Shown here: piece after piece, positions 45,251-52,719 of the stretch | Layout of the letters: every line of letters begins with the position of its first letter | How positions within the stretch are numbered: position 1 is the first letter of the stretch | NCBI GenBank assembly: GCA_964385465.1 | Contig: CAYLPJ010000014.1 | Location: 44,290-108,289, forward strand | DNA length: 64,000 nucleotides | Reading direction: 5' to 3' | Source: CAYLPJ01 sp964385465 | GTDB taxonomy: Bacteria; Planctomycetota; Phycisphaerae; SM23-33 | The notes under the pieces: generated by a model | Told to the model about the DNA's origin: nothing | What the model saw: the letters and a program-made list of their open reading frames with translations, nothing else | Database searches by the model: none | Made by a program: the position numbers and the translations under genes

Positions 45251-45352
45251 AACGCGGATACAGCAGGAGGACAGCAGGGATGCGGATCTGAACTCTGAGA
45301 TCCCAACCCCTCTCCGTATCCCCCCTCGCCTCCGCCCGGCCGTATCCGCGTT
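45251..45352. repeat. Inverted-repeat element between mtnP and dciA
   Basis: AACGCGGATAC (45251-45261) and its perfect complement GTATCCGCGTT (45342-45352) bound a 102-bp stretch. An inner 6-bp stem GGATCT/AGATCC (45284-45289, 45298-45303) lies near, but not exactly at, the centre. It may be a repeat-type extragenic palindrome; only one copy was seen. Confidence 0.5.
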
Positions 45353-45391
45353 GCTCGCCGTTCCTCCCCGCCGATTCTCCGGGCAGGGCGC

Positions 45392-45772
45392 TCAGAACTC
45401 GTAGCGTTTGCGGCCGGCGACGTCGATGGAGGCGAACTGGCCGGGCACGAGGCGGACCTTGTTGATGGCGCCGGAGAATCGCCCGCGGAGTTCGTTGAGC
45501 AGGCCGGCGGACAGCAGGCTGCGCAGGCGGAAGCGGTGGGCGGAGGAGTCCACGATCACCGTCAGCGTGCCGCGGTTGATGCCCTCGAGAGCGGTGTGGT
45601 CGCGGATCTCGGGCGGGACGACCTCGTCCCACGCCTCGGCCAGCTTGGACAACTGCCGGACACGCCGGGCGAGCTTGTGCTTCATCAGCACGCCGAGGGG
45701 CTCGCCGAGGTGAGCGACGCGGTCGTTGAACTGACGCTGCTGCCAGACCGTTCGGAGTTGGGCGTCGTTCAT
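45392..45772 (-). CDS. dciA: DciA-type (DUF721) replicative helicase loader
   Basis: A 126-residue protein starting MNDAQLRTVWQQRQF. The DUF721/KH-like core is LSKLAEAWDEVVPPEIRDHT, then LEGINRGTLTVIVDSSAHRF and RLRSLLSAGLLNELRGRF, the standard W-x-x-V...L-x-V-x-x-S-x-x-x-x-x-L signature. DciA loads DnaB helicase in bacteria that lack DnaC or DnaI. The gene is downstream of dnaN (142-nt gap) on the same strand, a position shared by many bacteria. No dnaA is present, so this is not the usual dnaA-dnaN cluster. Call is good; the symbol rests on the family. Confidence 0.85.
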   Translation of the reverse strand: MNDAQLRTVWQQRQFNDRVAHLGEPLGVLMKHKLARRVRQLSKLAEAWDEVVPPEIRDHTALEGINRGTLTVIVDSSAHRFRLRSLLSAGLLNELRGRFSGAINKVRLVPGQFASIDVAGRKRYEF

Positions 45773-45914
45773 CCTTGCGACTCCGCGAGATGCGCTGCTC
45801 GAGATCCTTCTCGACACTCGGCCGGCGGCGCCGGCATGACCGTACAAAGCCACCCTATCCATTTCATCGCCCCGATCGCAAACGGAACTGGAGGGAACTT
45901 GCCCGGGCGGGGGG

Positions 45915-47024
45915 TCAGCTCAGCTCGACGGGCATGATAACGTAGAGGAAATCCCCCCCGCAGCGCAGCACGGCGGGCTTCAGCGAGGCGTTCATCTCGA
46001 AGGAGATCTCGTCGGCGTCGACGACGCGGATCACGTCGATGAGGAACTGCGGGTTGAAGGCCATGTCCAGCGGGTCGCCATCGAGCGTGATCGGGCAGGT
46101 GACCTCGGCCTCGCCGGCCTCGGGGGCGCGGCTGGAGAGGACCAGTTCGTCGGCGCGGAAGCTCAGCCGCACGCCGCGGGACTCCTCGGTGGTCAGCAGG
46201 GCGGCGAGGCGGACGCTGTGGCCGAACGCCCCGGCCTGGATCGTCGCCTTGTGGCTGCACTGCTGGGGGATCACGTCGCCGTACTTGGGGAAGTTGCCCT
46301 GCACCAGCGAGCTGACCAGCACGGCCCGCGCGGTACGGACGAGGATCTGGCTCTCCTCGACCTTCACCCCGAGCGTCTCCTCGTCCTCGACAAGCCGCTG
46401 GATCAGGCCCATCAGCTTGCCCGGAACGATGGCGGCCACGTCGCGGGCGGCCTTCTTGCCCAGCGAGCCCTTCGCCTGGGCGAGGCGGTGCCCGTCGGTG
46501 GCAACCAGTTGGAGCTTCTTGCCCGTCGCCTCCCACAGCACGCCGCTCATGGCGTAGTGGCTGTGGGCCTTGGCGGCCGCGAAGAGCGTCTTGGAGATCA
46601 TCTCCCCCACGTCGGCGGCGCCGACCTGGAAGTCTTCCTCGCCCTCGAAGTCGGCCACCGCGGGGTACTCGGCGGGGTCGTAGCCGAAGATCTTGAAATG
46701 GCTGGTCTTGCCGCGAACGTGGCAGGCGGCCTTCTCGGTCTCGATCGTCAGGTGCTCGTCCCCGCCGCACTCCCGCACGATCCCGTTGAGCCGCTCGGCC
46801 GGAATGAGCGCCTCGCCGGGCTCGTCGACCTCCACGGCCGTGATGTGATACCGGCAGCCGGCCTCGAGGTCGGTCGCCAGCAGCGTCAGCAGGGAGGTCT
46901 CGCCGTCGCGTGTGGCGACGAACTTGACGCACTGGAGGATGGGCTTGGGGGTCCGCGTGGCCACGATGCTGCCGGCCAGGGCCATCGCTTCCTGGAGAGC
47001 CGCCGCTTGTGCCGTCACTTTCAT
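45915..47024 (-). CDS. dnaN: DNA polymerase III beta subunit (sliding clamp)
   Basis: A 369-residue clamp of normal size beginning MKVTAQAAALQEAMALAGSI. Family marks are TRTPKPILQCVKFVA, LATDLEAGCRYHI, IPAERLNGIVREC, the domain 2 phrase LQLVATDGHRLAQ, the C-terminal FNPQFLIDVIRVVD, and the closing LYVIMPVEL (usual form Y-V-x-M-P-M/V-R-L). The hydrophobic pocket in domain 3 should receive QLxLF peptides such as the one at the end of dinB. The clamp circles DNA and tethers polymerases. A clear promoter lies about 93 nt upstream; dciA follows. Confidence 0.95.
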   Translation of the reverse strand: MKVTAQAAALQEAMALAGSIVATRTPKPILQCVKFVATRDGETSLLTLLATDLEAGCRYHITAVEVDEPGEALIPAERLNGIVRECGGDEHLTIETEKAACHVRGKTSHFKIFGYDPAEYPAVADFEGEEDFQVGAADVGEMISKTLFAAAKAHSHYAMSGVLWEATGKKLQLVATDGHRLAQAKGSLGKKAARDVAAIVPGKLMGLIQRLVEDEETLGVKVEESQILVRTARAVLVSSLVQGNFPKYGDVIPQQCSHKATIQAGAFGHSVRLAALLTTEESRGVRLSFRADELVLSSRAPEAGEAEVTCPITLDGDPLDMAFNPQFLIDVIRVVDADEISFEMNASLKPAVLRCGGDFLYVIMPVELS

Positions 47025-47116
47025 TCGCGCACCTTCCTTGCCTTGACCTGGCCACGGCCTCCTGGCCCCCACGGGCCGCCGACGGCCCCCGCCGCCGCGC
47101 GCCGCGGCGCCCCGAA

Positions 47117-47145
47117 CTTATACGCCCGCGCCGCCGGCCATGCAA
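47117..47145 (-). promoter_or_regulatory. Predicted promoter for dnaN-dciA
   Basis: On the minus strand: TTGCAT (47140-47145), a 17-nt spacer and TATAAG (47117-47122), 93 nt before the ATG. Confidence 0.65.
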
Positions 47146-47311
47146 GGGCCCGACAGGCATTTCTGCTCGGCGGAGGAACGCCGTCTCGGGACGGCGGACG
47201 GCAAGCCCAGACACAAGACGCCGAGTCGGCGGCGACGTCCCTTTCATCGACAGCCAGCCCTCGCCCTCTCCCGCAGGCCGACACGCCTGCCGTACGGGTC
47301 TGCTGTTCGGG

Positions 47312-47340
47312 GCTTGCCGTTTGCTTGCCGGTGCTTGCTG
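47312..47340 (+). promoter_or_regulatory. Tandem GCTTGCYG repeats upstream of the argB promoter
   Basis: GCTTGCCG at 47312-47319, GCTTGCCG at 47323-47330 and GCTTGCTG at 47333-47340 recur every 10-11 bp, one helical turn, ending about 20 bp before the -35 (47359). Position fits an activator or repressor site; no regulator is known for it. Confidence 0.4.
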
Positions 47341-47358
47341 TTTGCCGTGTTGCCCCCC

Positions 47359-47387
47359 TTGACGCCGCCCCCCCCGCGGGGTACAGT
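47359..47387 (+). promoter_or_regulatory. Predicted promoter for argB-argF
   Basis: TTGACG (47359-47364), a 17-nt spacer and TACAGT (47382-47387), 32 nt before the ATG at 47419. One of the clearest sigma-70-like promoters in the window. Confidence 0.7.
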
Positions 47388-47418
47388 CGGCGGTTTCTCA
47401 CACGGCGAGGAAGCGGCC

Positions 47419-48291
47419 ATGGAAGAAGCGATCTCCAAAGCGCGGACGCTGGTCGAGGCGCTGGGGTACATCCAGCAGTTCTCCGAGAAGATCGTGGTCG
47501 TGAAGATGGGCGGCTCGATCATGGACGACGACCGCGCCCTCGGTGACATCCTCACCGACGTGGTGTTCATGAACGCCGTGGGGATGCGCCCGGTGATCAT
47601 CCACGGCGGGGGCAAGGCCATCTCCCACGCCATGGAGCAGCGCGGGCTCGAGGTCCAGTTCGTCCAGGGCCGACGGTACACCGACCAGCGGACACTCACC
47701 GTCGTCGAGCACGTGCTGTGCAACGAGGTCAACCGCCGCATCGTCGAGACCGTCAACGACGCCGGCTCCCACGCCATGGGCCTGCACACGCTCGCCAGCG
47801 GCGTGCTGTTCGGCGAGAAGCTCTTCCTCGACCAGGACGGCCGACGGATAGACCTCGGGCTCGTCGGGAGGGTCACCAGCGTCAACGCCCACCTGCTGCG
47901 GCTGCTCTGCGAGGCCGACACGATCCCCGTGATCGCCCCGCTGGCCCGCGACCGCACCGGCGCCAAGCTCAACTGCAACGCCGACAACGCCGCCGGCGAG
48001 GTGGCCGCGGCGCTGAAGGCCGAAAAGTTCGTCGTCGTCTCCGACACGCACGGCATCCGCCGCGACCCGCAAGACCCCGACAGCCTCGCGCCCTCGCTGA
48101 GCGAGGACGAGATCCGCGCCATGATCGACAGCGGGGCGATCTCCTCGGGCATGCTGCCGAAGGTCGACGCCTGCCTGCGGGCCCTCGACGCCGGCGTCAG
48201 GCGGGCGCACATCATCGACGGGCGATTCAGCCACTCGCTGCTGCTGGAGATCTTCAGCGACCGCGGCGTGGGAACGCTGATCCAGACCTGA
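47419..48291 (+). CDS. argB: Acetylglutamate kinase
   Basis: A 290-residue amino-acid kinase. KIVVVKMGGSIMDD has the catalytic Lys and glycine loop, VIIHGGGKAISHAM the substrate loop and LNCNADNAAGEVAAAL the ATP/NAG-binding element. ISSGMLPKVDACLRALD is the conserved C-terminal phrase. It phosphorylates N-acetylglutamate in arginine synthesis. The N-terminal helix (MEEAISKARTLVEALGYI) is present, which in arginine-sensitive enzymes mediates hexamer formation, so feedback control is likely. argF follows 25 nt downstream. Confidence 0.95.
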   Translation: MEEAISKARTLVEALGYIQQFSEKIVVVKMGGSIMDDDRALGDILTDVVFMNAVGMRPVIIHGGGKAISHAMEQRGLEVQFVQGRRYTDQRTLTVVEHVLCNEVNRRIVETVNDAGSHAMGLHTLASGVLFGEKLFLDQDGRRIDLGLVGRVTSVNAHLLRLLCEADTIPVIAPLARDRTGAKLNCNADNAAGEVAAALKAEKFVVVSDTHGIRRDPQDPDSLAPSLSEDEIRAMIDSGAISSGMLPKVDACLRALDAGVRRAHIIDGRFSHSLLLEIFSDRGVGTLIQT

Positions 48292-48316
48292 CCCGCCGGG
48301 GGGCGGAGAGAACACC

Positions 48317-49240
48317 ATGAAGGACTTCATCAATATCCGTGATTTCACGCCCGAGCAATTGGACGGGCTGATCACCCGGGCGATCGAGGAGAAGGCCCGC
48401 TTCCGGGCAGGAACGCTGGTGCCCGCCCTGGCGCGAAAGACGCTGGCGATGATCTTCGAGAAGCCCAGCCTGCGGACGCGCGTGAGCTTCGAGACGGCCA
48501 TGGTCCAGCTCGGCGGGCACGCGATCAACCTTACGCAGGCGGACATCGGGCTGGGCACGCGCGAGCCGGTCCAGGACGTCGCCCGCGTCCTCGGGCGGAT
48601 GTGCGACGGGATCGTCGCGCGGACCTTCTCCCACGAGCTGGTCGTCGAGCTGGCCGACCACTGCCCCGTCAGTGTCGTCAACGCCCTGACCGACCACTCC
48701 CACCCCTGCCAGGCGATGGCCGACCTGATGACCGTGCGGGAGCACTTCGGCGACCTGCCCGGGCGGACGCTGGCGTTCGTGGGCGACGGCAACAACGTCG
48801 CCCGAAGCCTCGCCGTGCTGTGCGCCAAGCTCGGCGTGCACTTCGTGCTGGCCGCCCCCGAGGGATTCCGGCTGGGCCAGGCGTTCCTGCAAGAGCTGCC
48901 CGACGGGGCGAGCTACCGCTGCACGGCCGACGCGGCCGACGCCGTCGCCGACGCCGACGTCATCTACACCGACACGTGGGTCTCCATGGGCCAGGAGGCC
49001 CAGCGGGACAAGCGGGTCAAGGCGTTCGACGGGTTCAAGATCGACGACGCCCTGCTGAAGGCGGCACCAGAACACGCGGTGGTGATGCACTGCCTGCCGG
49101 CCTACCGGGGCTACGAGATCACCGACGAGGCCTTCGAGGCCCACGCCGAGACGATCTTCGAGCAGTCCGCCAACCGCCTGCACTTCCAGCGCGCCCTGCT
49201 GAACGTCCTCATCGGCGAAGGCGGCGTGCCCGAGCCCTGA
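48317..49240 (+). CDS. argF: Ornithine carbamoyltransferase
   Basis: A 307-residue enzyme of normal length. MIFEKPSLRTRVSFE contains the carbamoyl-phosphate-binding S-x-R-T-R motif, DHSHPCQAMADLMT the HPxQ motif and VVMHCLPAYRGYEITDE the ornithine-binding HCLP loop. It makes citrulline from ornithine and carbamoyl phosphate in the cytoplasm. It forms an operon with argB. The stop is followed by a short spacer that carries copy B of the palindromic element. Confidence 0.96.
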   Translation: MKDFINIRDFTPEQLDGLITRAIEEKARFRAGTLVPALARKTLAMIFEKPSLRTRVSFETAMVQLGGHAINLTQADIGLGTREPVQDVARVLGRMCDGIVARTFSHELVVELADHCPVSVVNALTDHSHPCQAMADLMTVREHFGDLPGRTLAFVGDGNNVARSLAVLCAKLGVHFVLAAPEGFRLGQAFLQELPDGASYRCTADAADAVADADVIYTDTWVSMGQEAQRDKRVKAFDGFKIDDALLKAAPEHAVVMHCLPAYRGYEITDEAFEAHAETIFEQSANRLHFQRALLNVLIGEGGVPEP

Positions 49241-49385
49241 CACCACAGGGCGCCCCGCGGCTGGAGATGGCTATAGGGCAACAACCTTAGCCCTGCCTAC
49301 TCTGGACACCCTATCCAAGGCCTGGACACGGGTAGCTTTCCGTAAGTGTTTCTATAAAAGCTACTTGCTATACCGATCCCCCCGT

Positions 49386-49428
49386 TTGTCCACCATCTCA
49401 GAGGGTGGACAGAACGGACACATCGGGC
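49386..49428 (+). repeat. Dispersed 43-bp palindromic element, copy B
   Basis: TGTCCAC (49387-49393), an 11-nt spacer and GTGGACA (49405-49411), then GAAC, G and GACACATCGGGC. An upstream stretch with ACCCTA, AGGC and TGGACAC (49307-49329) also matches the flank of copy C, so the full repeated unit may be over 120 bp. An AT-rich patch (TTTCTATAAAAG) lies between. It sits between argF and the convergent racemase gene. Confidence 0.8.
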
Positions 49429-49468
49429 CCGCCCCCCCCGGATCGGCGGGTCCGACGGGCAGGTCGGA

Positions 49469-50170
49469 TCAGGCCTCGGCGACCGCGGCGCCGAGGGCGG
49501 CGCGGGCGAGGATGCGGGTGGAGTCCAGCGTCGGCAGCGGGCAGTCCTGCGGGTCCACCAGCAGGGGGATCTCGGTGCAGCCCAGGACCGCGGCGTCGCA
49601 GCCCCGGGCGGCGAATCCGGCGAACACCTCGTTGAACCACAGGCGGGAGGGCTCGGGGAAGCAGCCGTTGACCAGCTCGGTGAAGATGATCTCGTCGATC
49701 CGCTCCCGGACGGCGGGGTCGGGGACCTCGCAGGCGATGCCCGCGGCGGCGAGGGCGTCGGGGTAGACCGGGCCGGCCATCAGGTACTTCGTGCCCGTGA
49801 TGCCCAGCTTCGAGAAGCCCCGCCGGGCGGCCTCGGCGGCGACCTCCTCGGCGATGTGCAGCACCTCGGCGTTCACCCGCGGGCGGACGAGGGGCATGGC
49901 CTGGTGGATGGTGTTGTCCGGGCAGATGACGACCTCGGCCCCGGCGCCGGTGAGCTTGGCGGCCGAGGCGAGCATGAGCTCGGCGACGGCGTCCCAGTCG
50001 CCGGCCCGGATGCCGGTCATGTAGTCGGCGAGACAGAAGGTGTGCAACGTGATCTCGGGGTGGGCGTGCTCGCCGAGCCGGGCGGGCGCCTCGGCGCAGA
50101 GGGTGCGGTAGCAGAGGGCGGCGCCTTCGGCACTGCATGCGAGGATGCCGATGTGCTTCGTCGCGGGCAT
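49469..50170 (-). CDS. Asp/Glu/hydantoin racemase family protein with an altered first catalytic site
   Basis: A 233-residue protein of normal length. The second catalytic Cys is present in VLGCTEIPLL near residue 197. At the first site, where cofactor-independent racemases have C-N-T (as in xxCNTxH), this protein reads ICPDNTIHQ near residue 85: Asp replaces the Cys, and a Cys lies two residues earlier. Substrate-binding phrases HIGILACSAEGAALC at the start and KLGITGTKYLM are kept. It may racemise Asp, Glu or another amino acid by a one-Cys mechanism, or may be a decarboxylase- or isomerase-type relative. Promoter 50203-50231 drives it; the adjacent kinase-like gene is divergent. Confidence 0.75.
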   Translation of the reverse strand: MPATKHIGILACSAEGAALCYRTLCAEAPARLGEHAHPEITLHTFCLADYMTGIRAGDWDAVAELMLASAAKLTGAGAEVVICPDNTIHQAMPLVRPRVNAEVLHIAEEVAAEAARRGFSKLGITGTKYLMAGPVYPDALAAAGIACEVPDPAVRERIDEIIFTELVNGCFPEPSRLWFNEVFAGFAARGCDAAVLGCTEIPLLVDPQDCPLPTLDSTRILARAALGAAVAEA

Positions 50171-50202
50171 GGGGGCTCCTTCGGCGTTGGGGGTCGGCCC
50201 TG

Positions 50203-50231
50203 AGTGTACCCGGCGAAGTGGATGGTGTCTG
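50203..50231 (-). promoter_or_regulatory. Predicted promoter for the racemase-family gene
   Basis: On the minus strand: CAGACA (50226-50231), a 17-nt spacer and TACACT (50203-50208), 33 nt before the ATG. Confidence 0.5.
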
Positions 50232-50259
50232 CTCCGGGCTCCGGGTTCGCCGCCGTTGC

Positions 50260-50265
50260 TATAAT
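50260..50265 (+). promoter_or_regulatory. Consensus -10 close to a start codon (leaderless transcript candidate)
   Basis: A perfect TATAAT at 50260-50265 ends 9 nt before the ATG at 50275, so transcription should start within about three bases of the start codon. No Shine-Dalgarno fits between them. The -35 is poor. Confidence 0.55.
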
Positions 50266-50274
50266 GCCGTCGTC

Positions 50275-51015
50275 ATGTCCAGACTGGTGATACTCAGCGG
50301 GCCGTCGTGCGCGGGCAAGAGCCCGCTGCTGGCGGCGTTGAAGCGCCTGCACCCCGACCTGGCCGAGGGCCTGCGCCCGGTGGTGCTCTACAACAGCCGC
50401 GACCCCCGCCCCGGCGAGCGGGACGGCGAGGACTACCGCTTCCGCCCGCGCGGGGAAATCGAGGACCTCCGCGAGCGGGACGGCTTCGTCGTGATGGACG
50501 TCCGCGGCGACCTCCAGGCCCTCGACACCGCCGAGCTGGCGGACATGCTCGCCGAGGGGGACGTGTTCTTCGAGGGCAACCCGTTCGTCGGGGCCAGGCT
50601 GCTGGAGGTGGACCTGCCCGAGGGGGCCGAGAGGCTCGGCGCGTTCCTCTCGCCGCTGACCCGCGAGGAGATCGCGTTCATCGCTTCCGACGCCTGCACG
50701 CGCGACGCCGAGTCCTTCGTCACCGACGTCATGCGCCGCAAGCTCCTCCGCCGCACGCGCAACCAGAAGGGGATGCTCTCCCGCCCGGACCTCGACGAGG
50801 TCGAACGGCGAGCCGGCAGCGCCTACGGCGAGCTCAAGCGGGCCTGGCGGTTCGGCCGCGTCATCTGCTGCCACGACGGCGAGGACAGCGAGAACTGGGA
50901 CGCGTTCTATTACCCCCTCGGCGACGCCCGCCGGGCCCTGGCCGCTTTCGCCGCCCTGCTGCGCGGTGAGCGGCCCGAGGGCGTCGAGAGCTGGGACGAG
51001 CACACGGTGCCGTAG
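50275..51015 (+). CDS. Guanylate kinase-like P-loop protein
   Basis: A 246-residue protein starting MSRLVILSGPSCAGKSPLLA. The P-loop GPSCAGKS near residue 9 and the following strands resemble guanylate kinase, including LYNSRDPRPGERDGEDYRFR, the position where Gmk has the S-R-x-x-R and GxxYxF substrate motifs. The P-loop is followed by Pro instead of the usual Thr. An extra C-terminal half with acidic and basic stretches is not in Gmk (about 200 residues). It is not obviously the housekeeping guanylate kinase; it may phosphorylate another nucleotide or use the fold for binding. It is divergent from the racemase gene. Confidence 0.6.
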   Translation: MSRLVILSGPSCAGKSPLLAALKRLHPDLAEGLRPVVLYNSRDPRPGERDGEDYRFRPRGEIEDLRERDGFVVMDVRGDLQALDTAELADMLAEGDVFFEGNPFVGARLLEVDLPEGAERLGAFLSPLTREEIAFIASDACTRDAESFVTDVMRRKLLRRTRNQKGMLSRPDLDEVERRAGSAYGELKRAWRFGRVICCHDGEDSENWDAFYYPLGDARRALAAFAALLRGERPEGVESWDEHTVP

Positions 51016-51056
51016 CCCCCGCGGACCGGGCGAGCGCCGAATTCCTCCGCTTGGGG

Positions 51057-51085
51057 CTGCATCCCCGCCGTGCCTGCGGTAGAAT
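51057..51085 (+). promoter_or_regulatory. Predicted promoter for the sulfatase-fold gene at 51130
   Basis: CTGCAT (51057-51062), a 17-nt spacer and TAGAAT (51080-51085), 44 nt before the ATG. Confidence 0.4.
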
Positions 51086-51129
51086 CCCCGCGCGACCGAC
51101 GTACCCCCAACGCGACGGAAAGGACCACC

Positions 51130-52539
51130 ATGGCCGGGAAGACGAACCTGATCCTGATCGGCATCGACAGCCTTCGACGCGACCACATGAGCCTCCACGG
51201 CTACGACCGCCTGACCACGCCGCACATCGACAAGTGGGCCGAGGGCGGGACGGTCTTCGAGAACTGCTTCAGCCCATCGGTGCCGACGACCAGCGGCTAC
51301 GGCTCGATGCTCACCGGCATGGACTGCTTCGGGACGAACATCGTGGCCCTGCGTCACAAGGGCAGCTTCGCCGAGGGCGTCCGCACGCTGCCGGAGATCC
51401 TCGGCGAGAACGGCTACACGTCCACGTGCATCGGCTTCAAGGGCAACCCCGCCAGCCGGGGCTTCGACAGCTACCTGAACTTCTCCGGCTGGGGCGCCGG
51501 GCCCGACGGGCGCAGCCACAAGGCCGAGGCGCTCAACGACGTCGCCATCCCCGAGCTCGAGCGCCTCGCCGGCGGCGACCAGCCCTTCTTCCTGTTCATG
51601 CGCCACATGGACCCGCACTCGCCCTACCTGCCGCCGCGCCCCTTCGACCGCATCTTCTACGGCGGCGACGAGTTCGACCCCGACAACGACTCCCTCCAGC
51701 CGATCTACGACTTCAAGCCGTTCTGCGACTACTTCGTCACCTGGTTCCCCCGCCACGGCGAGACCAACCGGCTGTGCACCGACAAGGAGTACATCATCGC
51801 CCAGTACGACGGGGCGATCGCCTACATGGACGCGTGCATCGCCAACATCTTCCAGGCCGTCGCGGACCTCGGCCTCGAGGACGACACCCTCGTCGTCCTG
51901 ACCAGCGACCACGGAGAGACCCTCCACGACCACGAGTGCTGGTACGACCATCACGGCATGTACGACCCGACGCTCGTCATCCCGCTGGTCTTCCGCCTGC
52001 CCGGGCGCGTCCCGCCCGGGGGGCGCATCGCCCCCAACACGGTGATGAAGAACACCATGCCCACGATCCTGGAGCTGATGGACATCGACGTGCCCGACGA
52101 GCTCGACGGCGAGAGCCTCGTCGGCGAGATGAACGGCAAGAAGCGCCGGGCCGACGACGAGTTCTACATCACCGAATGCACGTGGATGCGCAAACACGGC
52201 TGGCGGACGCCGAAGTGGAAGTACATCCACGCCCTCGAACCGGACTTCCACTTCAAGCCGCAGATCGAGCTGTACGACCTCGAGGCCGACCCGGAGGAGC
52301 TGGACAACGTCGCCGAGGCCAATCCCGAGGTCTGCGAGCGAATGGAGAAGGCCATGGTCGACTGGATCCGTACCCGCGAGCAGGAGACCGGGCGGACCAA
52401 CCCGATGTACACGAACCTCACATGGCACGGCGTCAAGGGCATGGACGGGCCGTTCGAGTCCAGCCAGCAGGCCTACGACACCCTCCACATCGGCGACCCC
52501 GAGGCCGCCCGCAAACTCCAGGCCGGCGAGAAGCCCTGA
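51130..52539 (+). CDS. Alkaline-phosphatase-superfamily (sulfatase-fold) protein with a threonine at the nucleophile site
   Basis: A 469-residue protein. NLILIGIDSLRRDHMSLHGY gives the first metal Asp, RHMDPHSPYLPP a conserved His/Asp strand, and VVLTSDHGETLHDHECWYDH the second metal pair. At the nucleophile, type I sulfatases have C/S-x-P/A-S-R; here the aligned stretch is PSVPTTSGYGSMLTG near residue 53, with no Cys and no Arg, so formylglycine cannot form. A Thr nucleophile is used by phosphodiesterases and phosphoethanolamine transferases of the same superfamily. The start ATG follows GGAAAGGACCACC. No signal peptide. It may hydrolyse a phosphoester, not a sulfate ester; neighbours give no hint. 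Confidence 0.8.
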   Translation: MAGKTNLILIGIDSLRRDHMSLHGYDRLTTPHIDKWAEGGTVFENCFSPSVPTTSGYGSMLTGMDCFGTNIVALRHKGSFAEGVRTLPEILGENGYTSTCIGFKGNPASRGFDSYLNFSGWGAGPDGRSHKAEALNDVAIPELERLAGGDQPFFLFMRHMDPHSPYLPPRPFDRIFYGGDEFDPDNDSLQPIYDFKPFCDYFVTWFPRHGETNRLCTDKEYIIAQYDGAIAYMDACIANIFQAVADLGLEDDTLVVLTSDHGETLHDHECWYDHHGMYDPTLVIPLVFRLPGRVPPGGRIAPNTVMKNTMPTILELMDIDVPDELDGESLVGEMNGKKRRADDEFYITECTWMRKHGWRTPKWKYIHALEPDFHFKPQIELYDLEADPEELDNVAEANPEVCERMEKAMVDWIRTREQETGRTNPMYTNLTWHGVKGMDGPFESSQQAYDTLHIGDPEAARKLQAGEKP

Positions 52540-52575
52540 CGGCGGGCGGGCGCGAGTGCAGGTCATCCGGCGAAG

Positions 52576-52595
52576 GCGGCAGGTCCTCCTGCCGC
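52576..52595 (+). terminator. Hairpin after the sulfatase-fold gene
   Basis: GCGGCAGG (52576-52583) pairs with CCTGCCGC (52588-52595) around TCCT, followed by TTCC. It starts 37 nt after the stop codon. A perfect 12-bp palindrome, GTCCCGCGGGAC (52608-52619), follows 12 nt later and may be an operator for the next gene. Confidence 0.45.
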
Positions 52596-52649
52596 TTCCG
52601 CCTGCCGGTCCCGCGGGACGGATTTACCGATCGCGCGCGTCACGCCCCC

Positions 52650-52678
52650 GTGACATCTCCCCACGGACCCGCTACACT
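52650..52678 (+). promoter_or_regulatory. Predicted promoter for the Gfo/Idh/MocA gene
   Basis: GTGACA (52650-52655), a 17-nt spacer and TACACT (52673-52678), 42 nt before the ATG at 52720. Confidence 0.65.
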
Positions 52679-52719
52679 CGCGGCATTCCGGCGGTTTCGC
52701 CGGGGAGGTGTGAAGCGCT

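Noticed and set aside
47025..47418. A replication origin between dnaN and argB
   Set aside because: No TTATNCACA-type DnaA boxes or AT-rich unwinding region are visible; the gap is filled by two divergent promoters and the repeats.
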